64,000 nt of DNA from Bacteroidota bacterium (lineage in GTDB: Bacteria; Bacteroidota; Bacteroidia; Bacteroidales; JAADJA01), in contig JAHLKX010000012.1 in assembly GCA_020444515.1 (NCBI GenBank), positions 48,910 through 112,909 of the forward strand, written 5' to 3'. Every line of letters begins with the position of its first letter. Position 1 is the first letter of the stretch. A program made the position numbers and the translations under genes. Positions 45,259 through 52,538 of the stretch are shown piece after piece. Under the pieces are notes generated by a model. It made no database searches. It worked only from the letters and a program-made list of their open reading frames with translations, and was not told the origin of the DNA.

Positions 45259-48231
45259 TCAATCGATTTTGATAAACTTATGCGTATATGATTGCCTGTC
45301 AATTGATAAACAAATGAAATACGTTCCGGGCGCCAGTGTCGAAACATCAACCGCTAGTGCATGTTTACCTGCAGTGAGTAAACCCGTTACAACTTCCTCT
45401 TGTTTTTGGCCCACAAAATTGTAAACAGTTATAATGACATCGCTGGCTTCCTGAAGATTTAGCTGAAGGTTGCAGGTACCCGAAACCGGGTTGGGTGCAA
45501 TAACGAAAGGAATTTCACCTTCTGTTTTTTCATCCATACCTGTCAATAGATCTACATAAATGGAGTTTGAATAATCGCTTAATCCATAGGAATTGTATGC
45601 ACGAACACGATAATATGCTTCGTCTGTAAGAACTTCATCAACCTCGTAAGAGGTCACATTTCCAACGTTGATCCCTGAATAGATCATAACTTCGAAATCA
45701 GGATCAGCTGCAACATCCAGGTAATATTTTGTAGCGCCGAAAGCTTCCTCCCAGTTGGCCACAAAACTTTCAAAACTCACCTCAGTTGCTTCAATGGCCA
45801 CCGGAATGCCAGGAGCCGGATAAAAGAATGCACCCATATCACAAGCTGTTCCATTGGGATCGATGATCTCAGGATTTCCGGCATCAATACAGGGTGAAGT
45901 CATGGACAACATATAATTATCCGCTAAAATTAATGCAAACATCGGATTGGTATCCATATTGGTGGTATCATAACTACCCAAAAAATTGGGATTGGGTCCA
46001 ATGCCGGCTTCCCCCCCTTCCACATCGCAGTATTTTACAATGATGGTATCATTGATTGAAAAATTACCAATTTGAGCTCCTTCCGGTGCTGTATTACCCC
46101 AGAGTATGGAGTTATATAGGTTCATGCTGGATTGTGAGTAAAGAGAAACCGCTCCACCTTCTCCGGTGCCATCGGTGCCGGCTGAATTATTATTAAATGT
46201 ACAAAAGTTGATGGTGGCCATGCTGTGATCATAAATATCAATGGCTCCTCCATCATCTAAAACTGTATTATCATAGAAAAGGCAACGAATGATTGTAGGA
46301 TCAGAATATAGATATGAAAAAATGGCACCACCATGTTCGGCTGAATTACCATGGAATACAGAATGCATTATTAATGGTGAACTTCCCCACAATCCAATGG
46401 CTCCACCACTGGGAGGATATATACTGGCAATGTTATCTGCCCAATTGTATCTGAATAAACAATGATCAATCAGGATTTTATCAAAAAACTTGATGGCCAT
46501 GGCACCACCGGAAGTATATTCATCCTGGCCCGAACCCCAACCATACTCGAATATACAATGTGTGAACCTGGAACTGTCATTGGTAGCACTGGTACCCGGA
46601 AATTCGATGTGTCCCCAGCCCTTATCACGATCAACGGCTGTAAAGACCACCTCGCCTTCATTGGACTCATTACCCTGGCATAATAGCTGTCCCATTACCT
46701 TAAACTGAATGGGTTCTTTGAATTTCAACCAAACCCCTGGCTCAATGATCAATGTTTCACCATAGGGTACGGTAATATTACCCTCAATGATATATGGGCT
46801 GCAACTGGCCATCCATTGCCCGGAAACATCGCCTTCATAAACCCTGGTGCAATGGGCATGATGGCTTTTCAGGGTGCCGGACGTGATTTCGTACAATCTT
46901 CCATATCGGCTTCCCTGATCAAGGTCGGAATGCGTAAGCGGGTGTTCAAATGCCAGACTCATTTGCCTGTCAGCCACATCAATGAAAAATGATTGTGCCA
47001 CCATTTGCACATCGACCGAACTATTTTCACTGGCATCATACATAACTCCCGGTGAAGAAAAAACATTCCAGTTGGTGCCGGTTTCTTCATAATGGATCGT
47101 ATCCATGACAAAACCGATGCAGGGCTCACCATCCACTTCTATGGTTAACAGGTTATGATAAGCATTGAATATAAAGTAATTGCCATTGTACCACCAATCC
47201 TCAAACTCCACCTTTTCATCCATACTACCCAGTCCGGCTTTGACACTGACCTGATCCAGTGAAAATCCGCGATACGTAAGCTGAAGGTAAAAATTCATGT
47301 AACCGGTTCCAAAATCCAGTATTTCACACATGGCCGCATCGGGATCGGGATCGATATCATCATAATCCCGGGAGGCGATATAATAGCAGGTTGCTCCGCC
47401 TGGTCCGGCACCCTGAGGTTCCGGTCCTGTTCCATCGGCATCCCAGTACGCCCAACCGTGATGATTGGCTTCCAGGCCCTGAATGGGTAATTCCGGCGAA
47501 CCCACCTCAAGTATACCATTGATTACATTGTAACACATTCCGGACCTGCCATTTCCAGCGATCGGTACATTTCCATATGAGGATTCATAAAACGTCCTGA
47601 TCTCATTACCATCAAGATCATTCAAAAAGGCTTCTGCTACTTCATATGCTGGTGTTCCAGGGTCTGCAATATTTGTCAATGGAGAATAACCAGATTCAAC
47701 CTGCCAGTTTCCACTCCCTGCTGTATTGATATACATATTAGTATAATTCGTATAACCCGAGAGCATTGGTTCTCCATCTACTTCAAGAGTAAAGCTGATG
47801 CCATAATAGTTGGAATAAGCCCAATTATCCATAAAGAACCAGTCCATACCTTCCTCATCATCACCCAGAGAGCAAAGTCCGTATTTACATTTCACCTGGT
47901 CAGCCGTGAAGCCATGGTTGGTAAGCGCTTGCTCAAACTGCGGAAACCCAGACATACCTGGTAATAAATGAAAACAGGAATAATTTGGATCACCCGTTAC
48001 GTAATCCCGGGATGATCCATAATAATACTGACTTGTATATCCTGGTGCCGGCACCAAATGTCCTGTGGCAGCAGGTTCAGGGCCGGTACCATCCGCATTC
48101 CAACCGGCAATGCCTTCACCTTGTGAAACCAATCCGGTAAATTGAATTTGTGCATGACAAGAAAGATGCGTTAAGAAGAAGAACAATAGGGTGATGAAAC
48201 ACCCCGCAAGGGTTGTGGTGAATGTTTTCAT
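45259..48231 (-). CDS. T9SS-exported beta-helix protein with two copies of an unnamed N-terminal domain
   Basis: This 990-residue paralogue of the gene at 14477-17266 has the same layout. After a signal peptide (about 28 residues) come two copies of the unnamed domain (about 30-235 and 240-470), with IAGWNADGTGPEPAATGH, YYYGSSRDY, GFTADQVKCK and EVDGEPMLSGY segments. A right-handed beta-helix (about 480-800) has NSAEHGGAIFSY and EGGAVSLYS coils. A fibronectin III-like domain (YYRVRAYNSYGLSDYSN) is absent from the paralogue. A T9SS sorting domain ends the protein. Its LytTR promoter C has three repeats, and GGAGGT lies 3 bp before the ATG. It should be surface-exposed, with an unknown ligand. 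Confidence 0.82.
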   Translation of the reverse strand: MKTFTTTLAGCFITLLFFFLTHLSCHAQIQFTGLVSQGEGIAGWNADGTGPEPAATGHLVPAPGYTSQYYYGSSRDYVTGDPNYSCFHLLPGMSGFPQFEQALTNHGFTADQVKCKYGLCSLGDDEEGMDWFFMDNWAYSNYYGISFTLEVDGEPMLSGYTNYTNMYINTAGSGNWQVESGYSPLTNIADPGTPAYEVAEAFLNDLDGNEIRTFYESSYGNVPIAGNGRSGMCYNVINGILEVGSPELPIQGLEANHHGWAYWDADGTGPEPQGAGPGGATCYYIASRDYDDIDPDPDAAMCEILDFGTGYMNFYLQLTYRGFSLDQVSVKAGLGSMDEKVEFEDWWYNGNYFIFNAYHNLLTIEVDGEPCIGFVMDTIHYEETGTNWNVFSSPGVMYDASENSSVDVQMVAQSFFIDVADRQMSLAFEHPLTHSDLDQGSRYGRLYEITSGTLKSHHAHCTRVYEGDVSGQWMASCSPYIIEGNITVPYGETLIIEPGVWLKFKEPIQFKVMGQLLCQGNESNEGEVVFTAVDRDKGWGHIEFPGTSATNDSSRFTHCIFEYGWGSGQDEYTSGGAMAIKFFDKILIDHCLFRYNWADNIASIYPPSGGAIGLWGSSPLIMHSVFHGNSAEHGGAIFSYLYSDPTIIRCLFYDNTVLDDGGAIDIYDHSMATINFCTFNNNSAGTDGTGEGGAVSLYSQSSMNLYNSILWGNTAPEGAQIGNFSINDTIIVKYCDVEGGEAGIGPNPNFLGSYDTTNMDTNPMFALILADNYMLSMTSPCIDAGNPEIIDPNGTACDMGAFFYPAPGIPVAIEATEVSFESFVANWEEAFGATKYYLDVAADPDFEVMIYSGINVGNVTSYEVDEVLTDEAYYRVRAYNSYGLSDYSNSIYVDLLTGMDEKTEGEIPFVIAPNPVSGTCNLQLNLQEASDVIITVYNFVGQKQEEVVTGLLTAGKHALAVDVSTLAPGTYFICLSIDRQSYTHKFIKID

Positions 48232-48234
48232 AAA

Positions 48235-48240
48235 ACCTCC
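48235..48240 (-). promoter_or_regulatory. Strong Shine-Dalgarno site
   Basis: GGAGGT on the minus strand, 3 bp before the ATG at 48231. Confidence 0.65.
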
Positions 48241-48267
48241 GTTTTTTTAGTTAATAATGAACAATTC

Positions 48268-48358
48268 CAAATATAAGGAATACAGGAGGCCCATATGAAT
48301 TAAATGTATGAACGCCGGGGATAAATGAATAAACGCTGGGATTGGATCAATAAACGTT
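48268..48358 (-). promoter_or_regulatory. LytTR-type promoter C, three repeats
   Basis: The -7 box is TATATTTG on the minus strand (48268-48275). Repeats GGCGTTCAT (48308-48316), AGCGTTTAT (48329-48337) and AACGTTTAT (48350-48358) start at 33, 54 and 75 bp. The last matches all nine consensus positions. It drives the beta-helix gene that starts at 48231. Confidence 0.75.
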
Positions 48359-48418
48359 AATGTTGAAATGGTTCGATACAGTCTGAATAAACAGGAAATC
48401 CTGTTCAAACCGATCAAT

Positions 48419-48925
48419 TTACATTTCATTCAGGCAATACATTACCTTTTCGCACAACTCCTCATCCGCGCCGGGACAATACCCCCTTGATTGACAATGA
48501 ATGTTCATGTCATGATCGAACAAAATGGTATACGGACCATCGGGGATGGCCATTTTCCGTCTGAAATCTCCGTTTTTGTCAATGTACACCTCGGCTTCAA
48601 TGGCATGTCCGTTGACATAGGGTTTCACATGATCCGTTTTGCCGATACAATCAACACAAATGGCCACCAGTTTGACACCAAAAGATTGGAGTTCTTCCTT
48701 CCAGGCCTCATTCATCATGAACAGGTTTTCACAACATTTAAGGTCGGTGGTTTTCCAGAATACAAGGATCATGGGCAAACTGTCGTTGGAAATGGATTGT
48801 GCATTGACACATTGTCCGTCGAGGGTATACAATTCGGCATTGGGTAACATTTTATTTTGTGCCTTGATGATGACGGATACCGATAACAAAGCACAGCCGA
48901 TCAGGATGGGGCTCATGGGTTTCAT
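48419..48925 (-). CDS. Exported thioredoxin-fold protein, TlpA/peroxiredoxin-like
   Basis: This 168-residue protein has a signal peptide (MKPMSPILIGCALLSVSVIIKAQ) and a thioredoxin-like fold. The start of the fold reads MLPNAELYTLDGQ, the strand before the active site is LPMILVFWKTT, and the cis-Pro segment is IPDGPYTILFD. Where CxxC would be expected it has TTDLKCCENL, with two adjacent Cys, so disulfide exchange may be altered. Further Cys pairs (ICVDC, GYCPGADEELC) are present. It is probably a periplasmic redox or maturation factor, perhaps for the surface proteins encoded beside it (inference). It lies between two LytTR-driven genes but has no LytTR array of its own. Confidence 0.72.
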   Translation of the reverse strand: MKPMSPILIGCALLSVSVIIKAQNKMLPNAELYTLDGQCVNAQSISNDSLPMILVFWKTTDLKCCENLFMMNEAWKEELQSFGVKLVAICVDCIGKTDHVKPYVNGHAIEAEVYIDKNGDFRRKMAIPDGPYTILFDHDMNIHCQSRGYCPGADEELCEKVMYCLNEM

Positions 48926-49011
48926 GGCTGTTGGTTTTGATTTTAAAATAGAACCTTAAAGATACGAAAAAAAGGCCTGAAAGTCAACCAAAACAACCAA
49001 TATTTGATTGA

Positions 49012-49045
49012 TAAAAAAAACCGGTAACCCATTGGATTACCGGTT
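49012..49045 (-). terminator. Rho-independent terminator of the esterase gene
   Basis: The arms AACCGGTAA (49019-49027) and TTACCGGTT (49037-49045) pair perfectly. Read on the minus strand, a run of T (49012-49020) follows. It lies 20 bp after the stop at 49065. Confidence 0.8.
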
Positions 49046-49064
49046 CAATGATCAAAGAATGGAA

Positions 49065-51413
49065 TCATCTCCTCAGCAATTTCACGGTCTGATGAACCTG
49101 ACCGGTGTTAAGCTTTAAGATATACATTCCGGGCTTCAGGTTTTGGGTCTCCAACAACACTTCGTGTGTTCCTCTGGTTTGATAGGCATTGACGACAGTG
49201 CTCAATTTGCTTCCACTGATGGTAAACATGGAAATATTTACATGATCATCTGCAGAGAGTGCATAGTGTAAGGTGGCTTCATCCTTAACAGGATTTGGAA
49301 AAACAGATAAGTAGGTTTGTATGGATACATTTTCATCACTGATGGCAGATTTAAAGTATACCGGGCTGTCCAGGAGCTCAACCAGGGCATGTGGATCAGA
49401 AATATGGGTATCATGGCAGGTTTCGTCTCCCAATACAACTTTTAAGCGCTTGTGCTTCATATCGCCGGAGAGATATTCATAAACTACCATCTCTTCAGCT
49501 GGTGTCATCATCCTGTCAAATTCATCAGAAATAATGGTAAGCTGCACCCCATTCTTAGCAGCAAAAATATTGGGATCTACTTCAGGTCTGGGCTTGTAAG
49601 GATAAGGCAGACCTGAAGGAATTGGAGATCCGGAAATTTGCAATAACAAAGGAGCTGGCTCAATGCCTTTGTATCCATTGGCTAAAACTTCCTCGGGTGT
49701 GGGTGCTCCCGGTACCGTATTCGGAGGGAAATAACAGCAGGTATTGGAGAAGAATGGGATCGGCCAAATGTAGTATGGAATATTAAGAATGGTTCCATAT
49801 TCTGAAGTAAAATAATCAATATAATCATACAATCCAGCTGAGCCACCCCCATTGATATAGGCCCAGTCGAGCGGACCCGGAACAGCAGGAGCCAGGAGTA
49901 CTGCATTTTTGAATTTATAGGCTTTCCTCAGGTTTGTTCCTTCATCGATCAATTTCTGCTGCAACAATATCACTTCTAGTCCACCCAGGCTATGACCCAT
50001 AATGGTATTGGGATGTACTCCCATTTCATCATTTAAATAAGCAATGGCACCTTGTATCACTTCCAGGTAATCTTCGATATACATTTGATCGAGCAAGAAA
50101 GGTTGACCAAGTGCATTTAATCCTTCTGGCAATCCACTTCCGCCCCTTCCGGGCATATCAATGGCATAAAACTCGTTGAAATGATTGGCCGGATTTCCGC
50201 TTGTAAATAATGCTTCTGCAAAAGGTTTCATGCAATTGGCTGTATGGGCCATGCCTTCAATGGCAAAGATCTTCCCATGATCGGCCCAGTTGGTGGCATT
50301 TTCATTGACATACACATTGACATTGATGTCGATTGTAACACCGGGCTGGAATTCAATGTCCTCAATCAAAATGCTATAGTCTTCAGGTGCTTCCTTGGTC
50401 TTCCATACCCCATCAATAAACCTGAAAGCTTCCTCCAGGGCTGGTTCTACCAAATAGTGACCTCCATCAAAAGGAAAGAATGTATAATCCCAGTTGTATT
50501 GATCCAGCCTGTCCTTAAATTCGGCAATGGATGGATAAGGAACGACCATATCCTGCGGACTGTGTGCAAACCAGTATTGTGTATTTGCAGGTTGTGTAGC
50601 AGTGGGGATCATTTCATAAATATCATCTGCTAGCCAGTCATCATAATATGCCGGAATATAATCACCGTTCGCATCAAGAAACATATTTACATAAAAAGGT
50701 GGGTTGGCCAGGTTGGCATTGTAAGCACCAAGTAATGTATAAACCAGGACAGATAGCTGGCCATTTACAGGACTGTAGCTGTATGGAGGAGTTCCTCCAC
50801 TTTCAGCAAGAAAATTGGGAAGTAACATATTCGTTGTCATTGCCATGTTTTTATACCCTGCAATATCAGCCACTGCAGCAAACAGGTCGGGATGACGAAT
50901 CGACATACTCCATGCTGCATGGCCGCCATAAGAATGGCCCAGGATATACCGAAAATCCTGTCCTTTTAATACCCTGTAATTTGCTTCAATGTAATTGATG
51001 AGATCAACTTTGACCATGTCCTCGTAATTTCCATACAGATCGGAATTATACCAACAGCTACCCGCATAGGGTGGAGTCTGACCATTGGGTTTGACGATGA
51101 TAAAGGGATCAATTTCTCCATCTGCAATCATCTGGTTCAGGATGGGTAGAAAATCCTCATATCCATTTTGATCATTTAGACCACCCGTATGATCGGCAGC
51201 ACTGTGAAGCAAATAAATGACCGGATAAGTATACATCGGATTATCGTAGTATCCGGGTGGCAACCAGATATCCACCAGTTCATCCGTTCCCAATGCATCA
51301 CTGAAAAACTGATCATCAACAATGGTGTACTGACTGTTTACAATAGAGGGGAAAAGCGCAAACAGTATAATGACTGTAATGAGCTCAATTTTAAAATGTT
51401 TAAAAGCTTTCAT
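49065..51413 (-). CDS. T9SS-exported double alpha/beta-hydrolase (esterase D-like plus second hydrolase)
   Basis: This 782-residue protein has a signal peptide. The first domain (about 30-340) is esterase D/PF00756-like: LVDIWLPPGYY, YPVIYLLHSA and the nucleophile elbow GHSYGGHAAW with Ser 161, and a candidate His in FPFDGGHYL near 315. The second domain (about 350-690) is another alpha/beta-hydrolase with IEGMAHTANC, YAIDMPGRGGSG, a second elbow GHSLGGLE and a His region DETCHDTHIS. A T9SS sorting domain (VFPNPVKD) ends it. Both act on esters or similar substrates outside the cell, perhaps lipids, acetylated glycans or siderophores. The ATG is preceded by GGAGGT, and LytTR promoter D with three repeats lies upstream. 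Confidence 0.88.
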   Translation of the reverse strand: MKAFKHFKIELITVIILFALFPSIVNSQYTIVDDQFFSDALGTDELVDIWLPPGYYDNPMYTYPVIYLLHSAADHTGGLNDQNGYEDFLPILNQMIADGEIDPFIIVKPNGQTPPYAGSCWYNSDLYGNYEDMVKVDLINYIEANYRVLKGQDFRYILGHSYGGHAAWSMSIRHPDLFAAVADIAGYKNMAMTTNMLLPNFLAESGGTPPYSYSPVNGQLSVLVYTLLGAYNANLANPPFYVNMFLDANGDYIPAYYDDWLADDIYEMIPTATQPANTQYWFAHSPQDMVVPYPSIAEFKDRLDQYNWDYTFFPFDGGHYLVEPALEEAFRFIDGVWKTKEAPEDYSILIEDIEFQPGVTIDINVNVYVNENATNWADHGKIFAIEGMAHTANCMKPFAEALFTSGNPANHFNEFYAIDMPGRGGSGLPEGLNALGQPFLLDQMYIEDYLEVIQGAIAYLNDEMGVHPNTIMGHSLGGLEVILLQQKLIDEGTNLRKAYKFKNAVLLAPAVPGPLDWAYINGGGSAGLYDYIDYFTSEYGTILNIPYYIWPIPFFSNTCCYFPPNTVPGAPTPEEVLANGYKGIEPAPLLLQISGSPIPSGLPYPYKPRPEVDPNIFAAKNGVQLTIISDEFDRMMTPAEEMVVYEYLSGDMKHKRLKVVLGDETCHDTHISDPHALVELLDSPVYFKSAISDENVSIQTYLSVFPNPVKDEATLHYALSADDHVNISMFTISGSKLSTVVNAYQTRGTHEVLLETQNLKPGMYILKLNTGQVHQTVKLLRR

Positions 51414-51417
51414 AAAG

Positions 51418-51423
51418 ACCTCC
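51418..51423 (-). promoter_or_regulatory. Strong Shine-Dalgarno site
   Basis: GGAGGT on the minus strand, 4 bp before the ATG at 51413. Confidence 0.65.
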
Positions 51424-51460
51424 GTTTTTAATTAAATGTTGTTTTGTAACTTGGTTTCGC

Positions 51461-51551
51461 CAAATGTACAACAGACAGGAGGTCAATATGAATTAGATAA
51501 ATAAACGTATGGGTTCATTGTGTGAACGCTGGGGATTTTTTAACGAACGCA
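51461..51551 (-). promoter_or_regulatory. LytTR-type promoter D, three repeats
   Basis: The -7 box is TACATTTG on the minus strand (51461-51468). Repeats TACGTTTAT (51501-51509, all nine positions), AGCGTTCAC (51522-51530) and TGCGTTCGT (51543-51551) start at 33, 54 and 75 bp. The segment between the -7 box and first repeat (ACAGGAGG, then ATATGAATTA) is shared with promoter C. Confidence 0.75.
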
Positions 51552-51590
51552 GAAATATTTCTATAAAAAGTATTTTGATTGGACCACTTT

Positions 51591-52445
51591 TTAGTCGACA
51601 ACAAGGCTGTATAACCATTTAATTTCTGCTTCCCACAAACTATCATCCGGAGTCTCCAAAATAATGGGCATGTTATCAAACCGGGAATCATTCATCAACC
51701 GGCGAAAAATATCTTCACCTAGCAATCCTTTTCCAATACTATCATGCCGGTCAACCCTGCTGCCGAACTCTTTTTTGGTATCGTTGAGGTGAATCCCTTT
51801 CAGATATTTGAAACCGACAATTTTCTCAAATTCCTCAAAGGTCTTCTTGTAGCCATCTTCGGTTTTGATGTCATACCCCGCTGAATAGGTATGACAGGTG
51901 TCGAGGCAGACACCGATCCGGGATTGATCTTCCACCTTATCGATGATATGGGCCAGGTGTTCAAATTTATAACCCACATTGCTGCCCTGGCCTGCAGTAT
52001 TTTCAATGACTGCGGTTACCCCTTTGGTCTTATCCAAAACAATGTTCACTGATTCGGCAATCAAATCGAGACACTCATCTTCTGAAATTTGTTTGAGGTG
52101 GGCACCCGGATGAAAATTCAGCAATTGAATTCCCAATAGCTCACAGCGCCGCATTTCATCCAGAAAGCTGTTGCGGGAAAGTTTGCGCTTTTCAGGATCG
52201 GGATTACCGAGGTTGATCAGGTAGCTATCATGCGGCATGATGTGTTCAGGACCATAACCATATTTTTCACAGTTTTCTCTAAATCCATTGATATTATCCT
52301 CGGTCAGCGGTTTGGCAAACCATTGTTTTTGATTTTTGGTAAACAGGGCAAAGGCTTTTGCTCCGATATTATGCGCATTTATGGGTGCATTTTCAACCCC
52401 ACCGCTGGCACTTACATGGGCTCCTACAAATTTCATCTCATTCAT
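51591..52445 (-). CDS. nfo: Endonuclease IV (AP endonuclease)
   Basis: This 284-residue TIM-barrel AP endonuclease cleaves DNA 5' to abasic sites in base-excision repair and so works downstream of uracil-DNA glycosylase. The zinc-ligand motifs are present in order: [66 protein letters not shown] and ETPDD near the end. The length is normal. The start [10 protein letters not shown] is taken at 52445; the second ATG at 52436 is equally possible. It is a housekeeping gene embedded in the secreted-protein island, with no Shine-Dalgarno site. Confidence 0.95.
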   Translation of the reverse strand: MNEMKFVGAHVSASGGVENAPINAHNIGAKAFALFTKNQKQWFAKPLTEDNINGFRENCEKYGYGPEHIMPHDSYLINLGNPDPEKRKLSRNSFLDEMRRCELLGIQLLNFHPGAHLKQISEDECLDLIAESVNIVLDKTKGVTAVIENTAGQGSNVGYKFEHLAHIIDKVEDQSRIGVCLDTCHTYSAGYDIKTEDGYKKTFEEFEKIVGFKYLKGIHLNDTKKEFGSRVDRHDSIGKGLLGEDIFRRLMNDSRFDNMPIILETPDDSLWEAEIKWLYSLVVD

Positions 52446-52538
52446 TTTTTAATACTTATTACAAACCCCATCCGGTTAAATTGTTCAATGATTTTATGGA
52501 TTATATGTCTATACAAAATTATAAAGGTAAAGGGTTGA

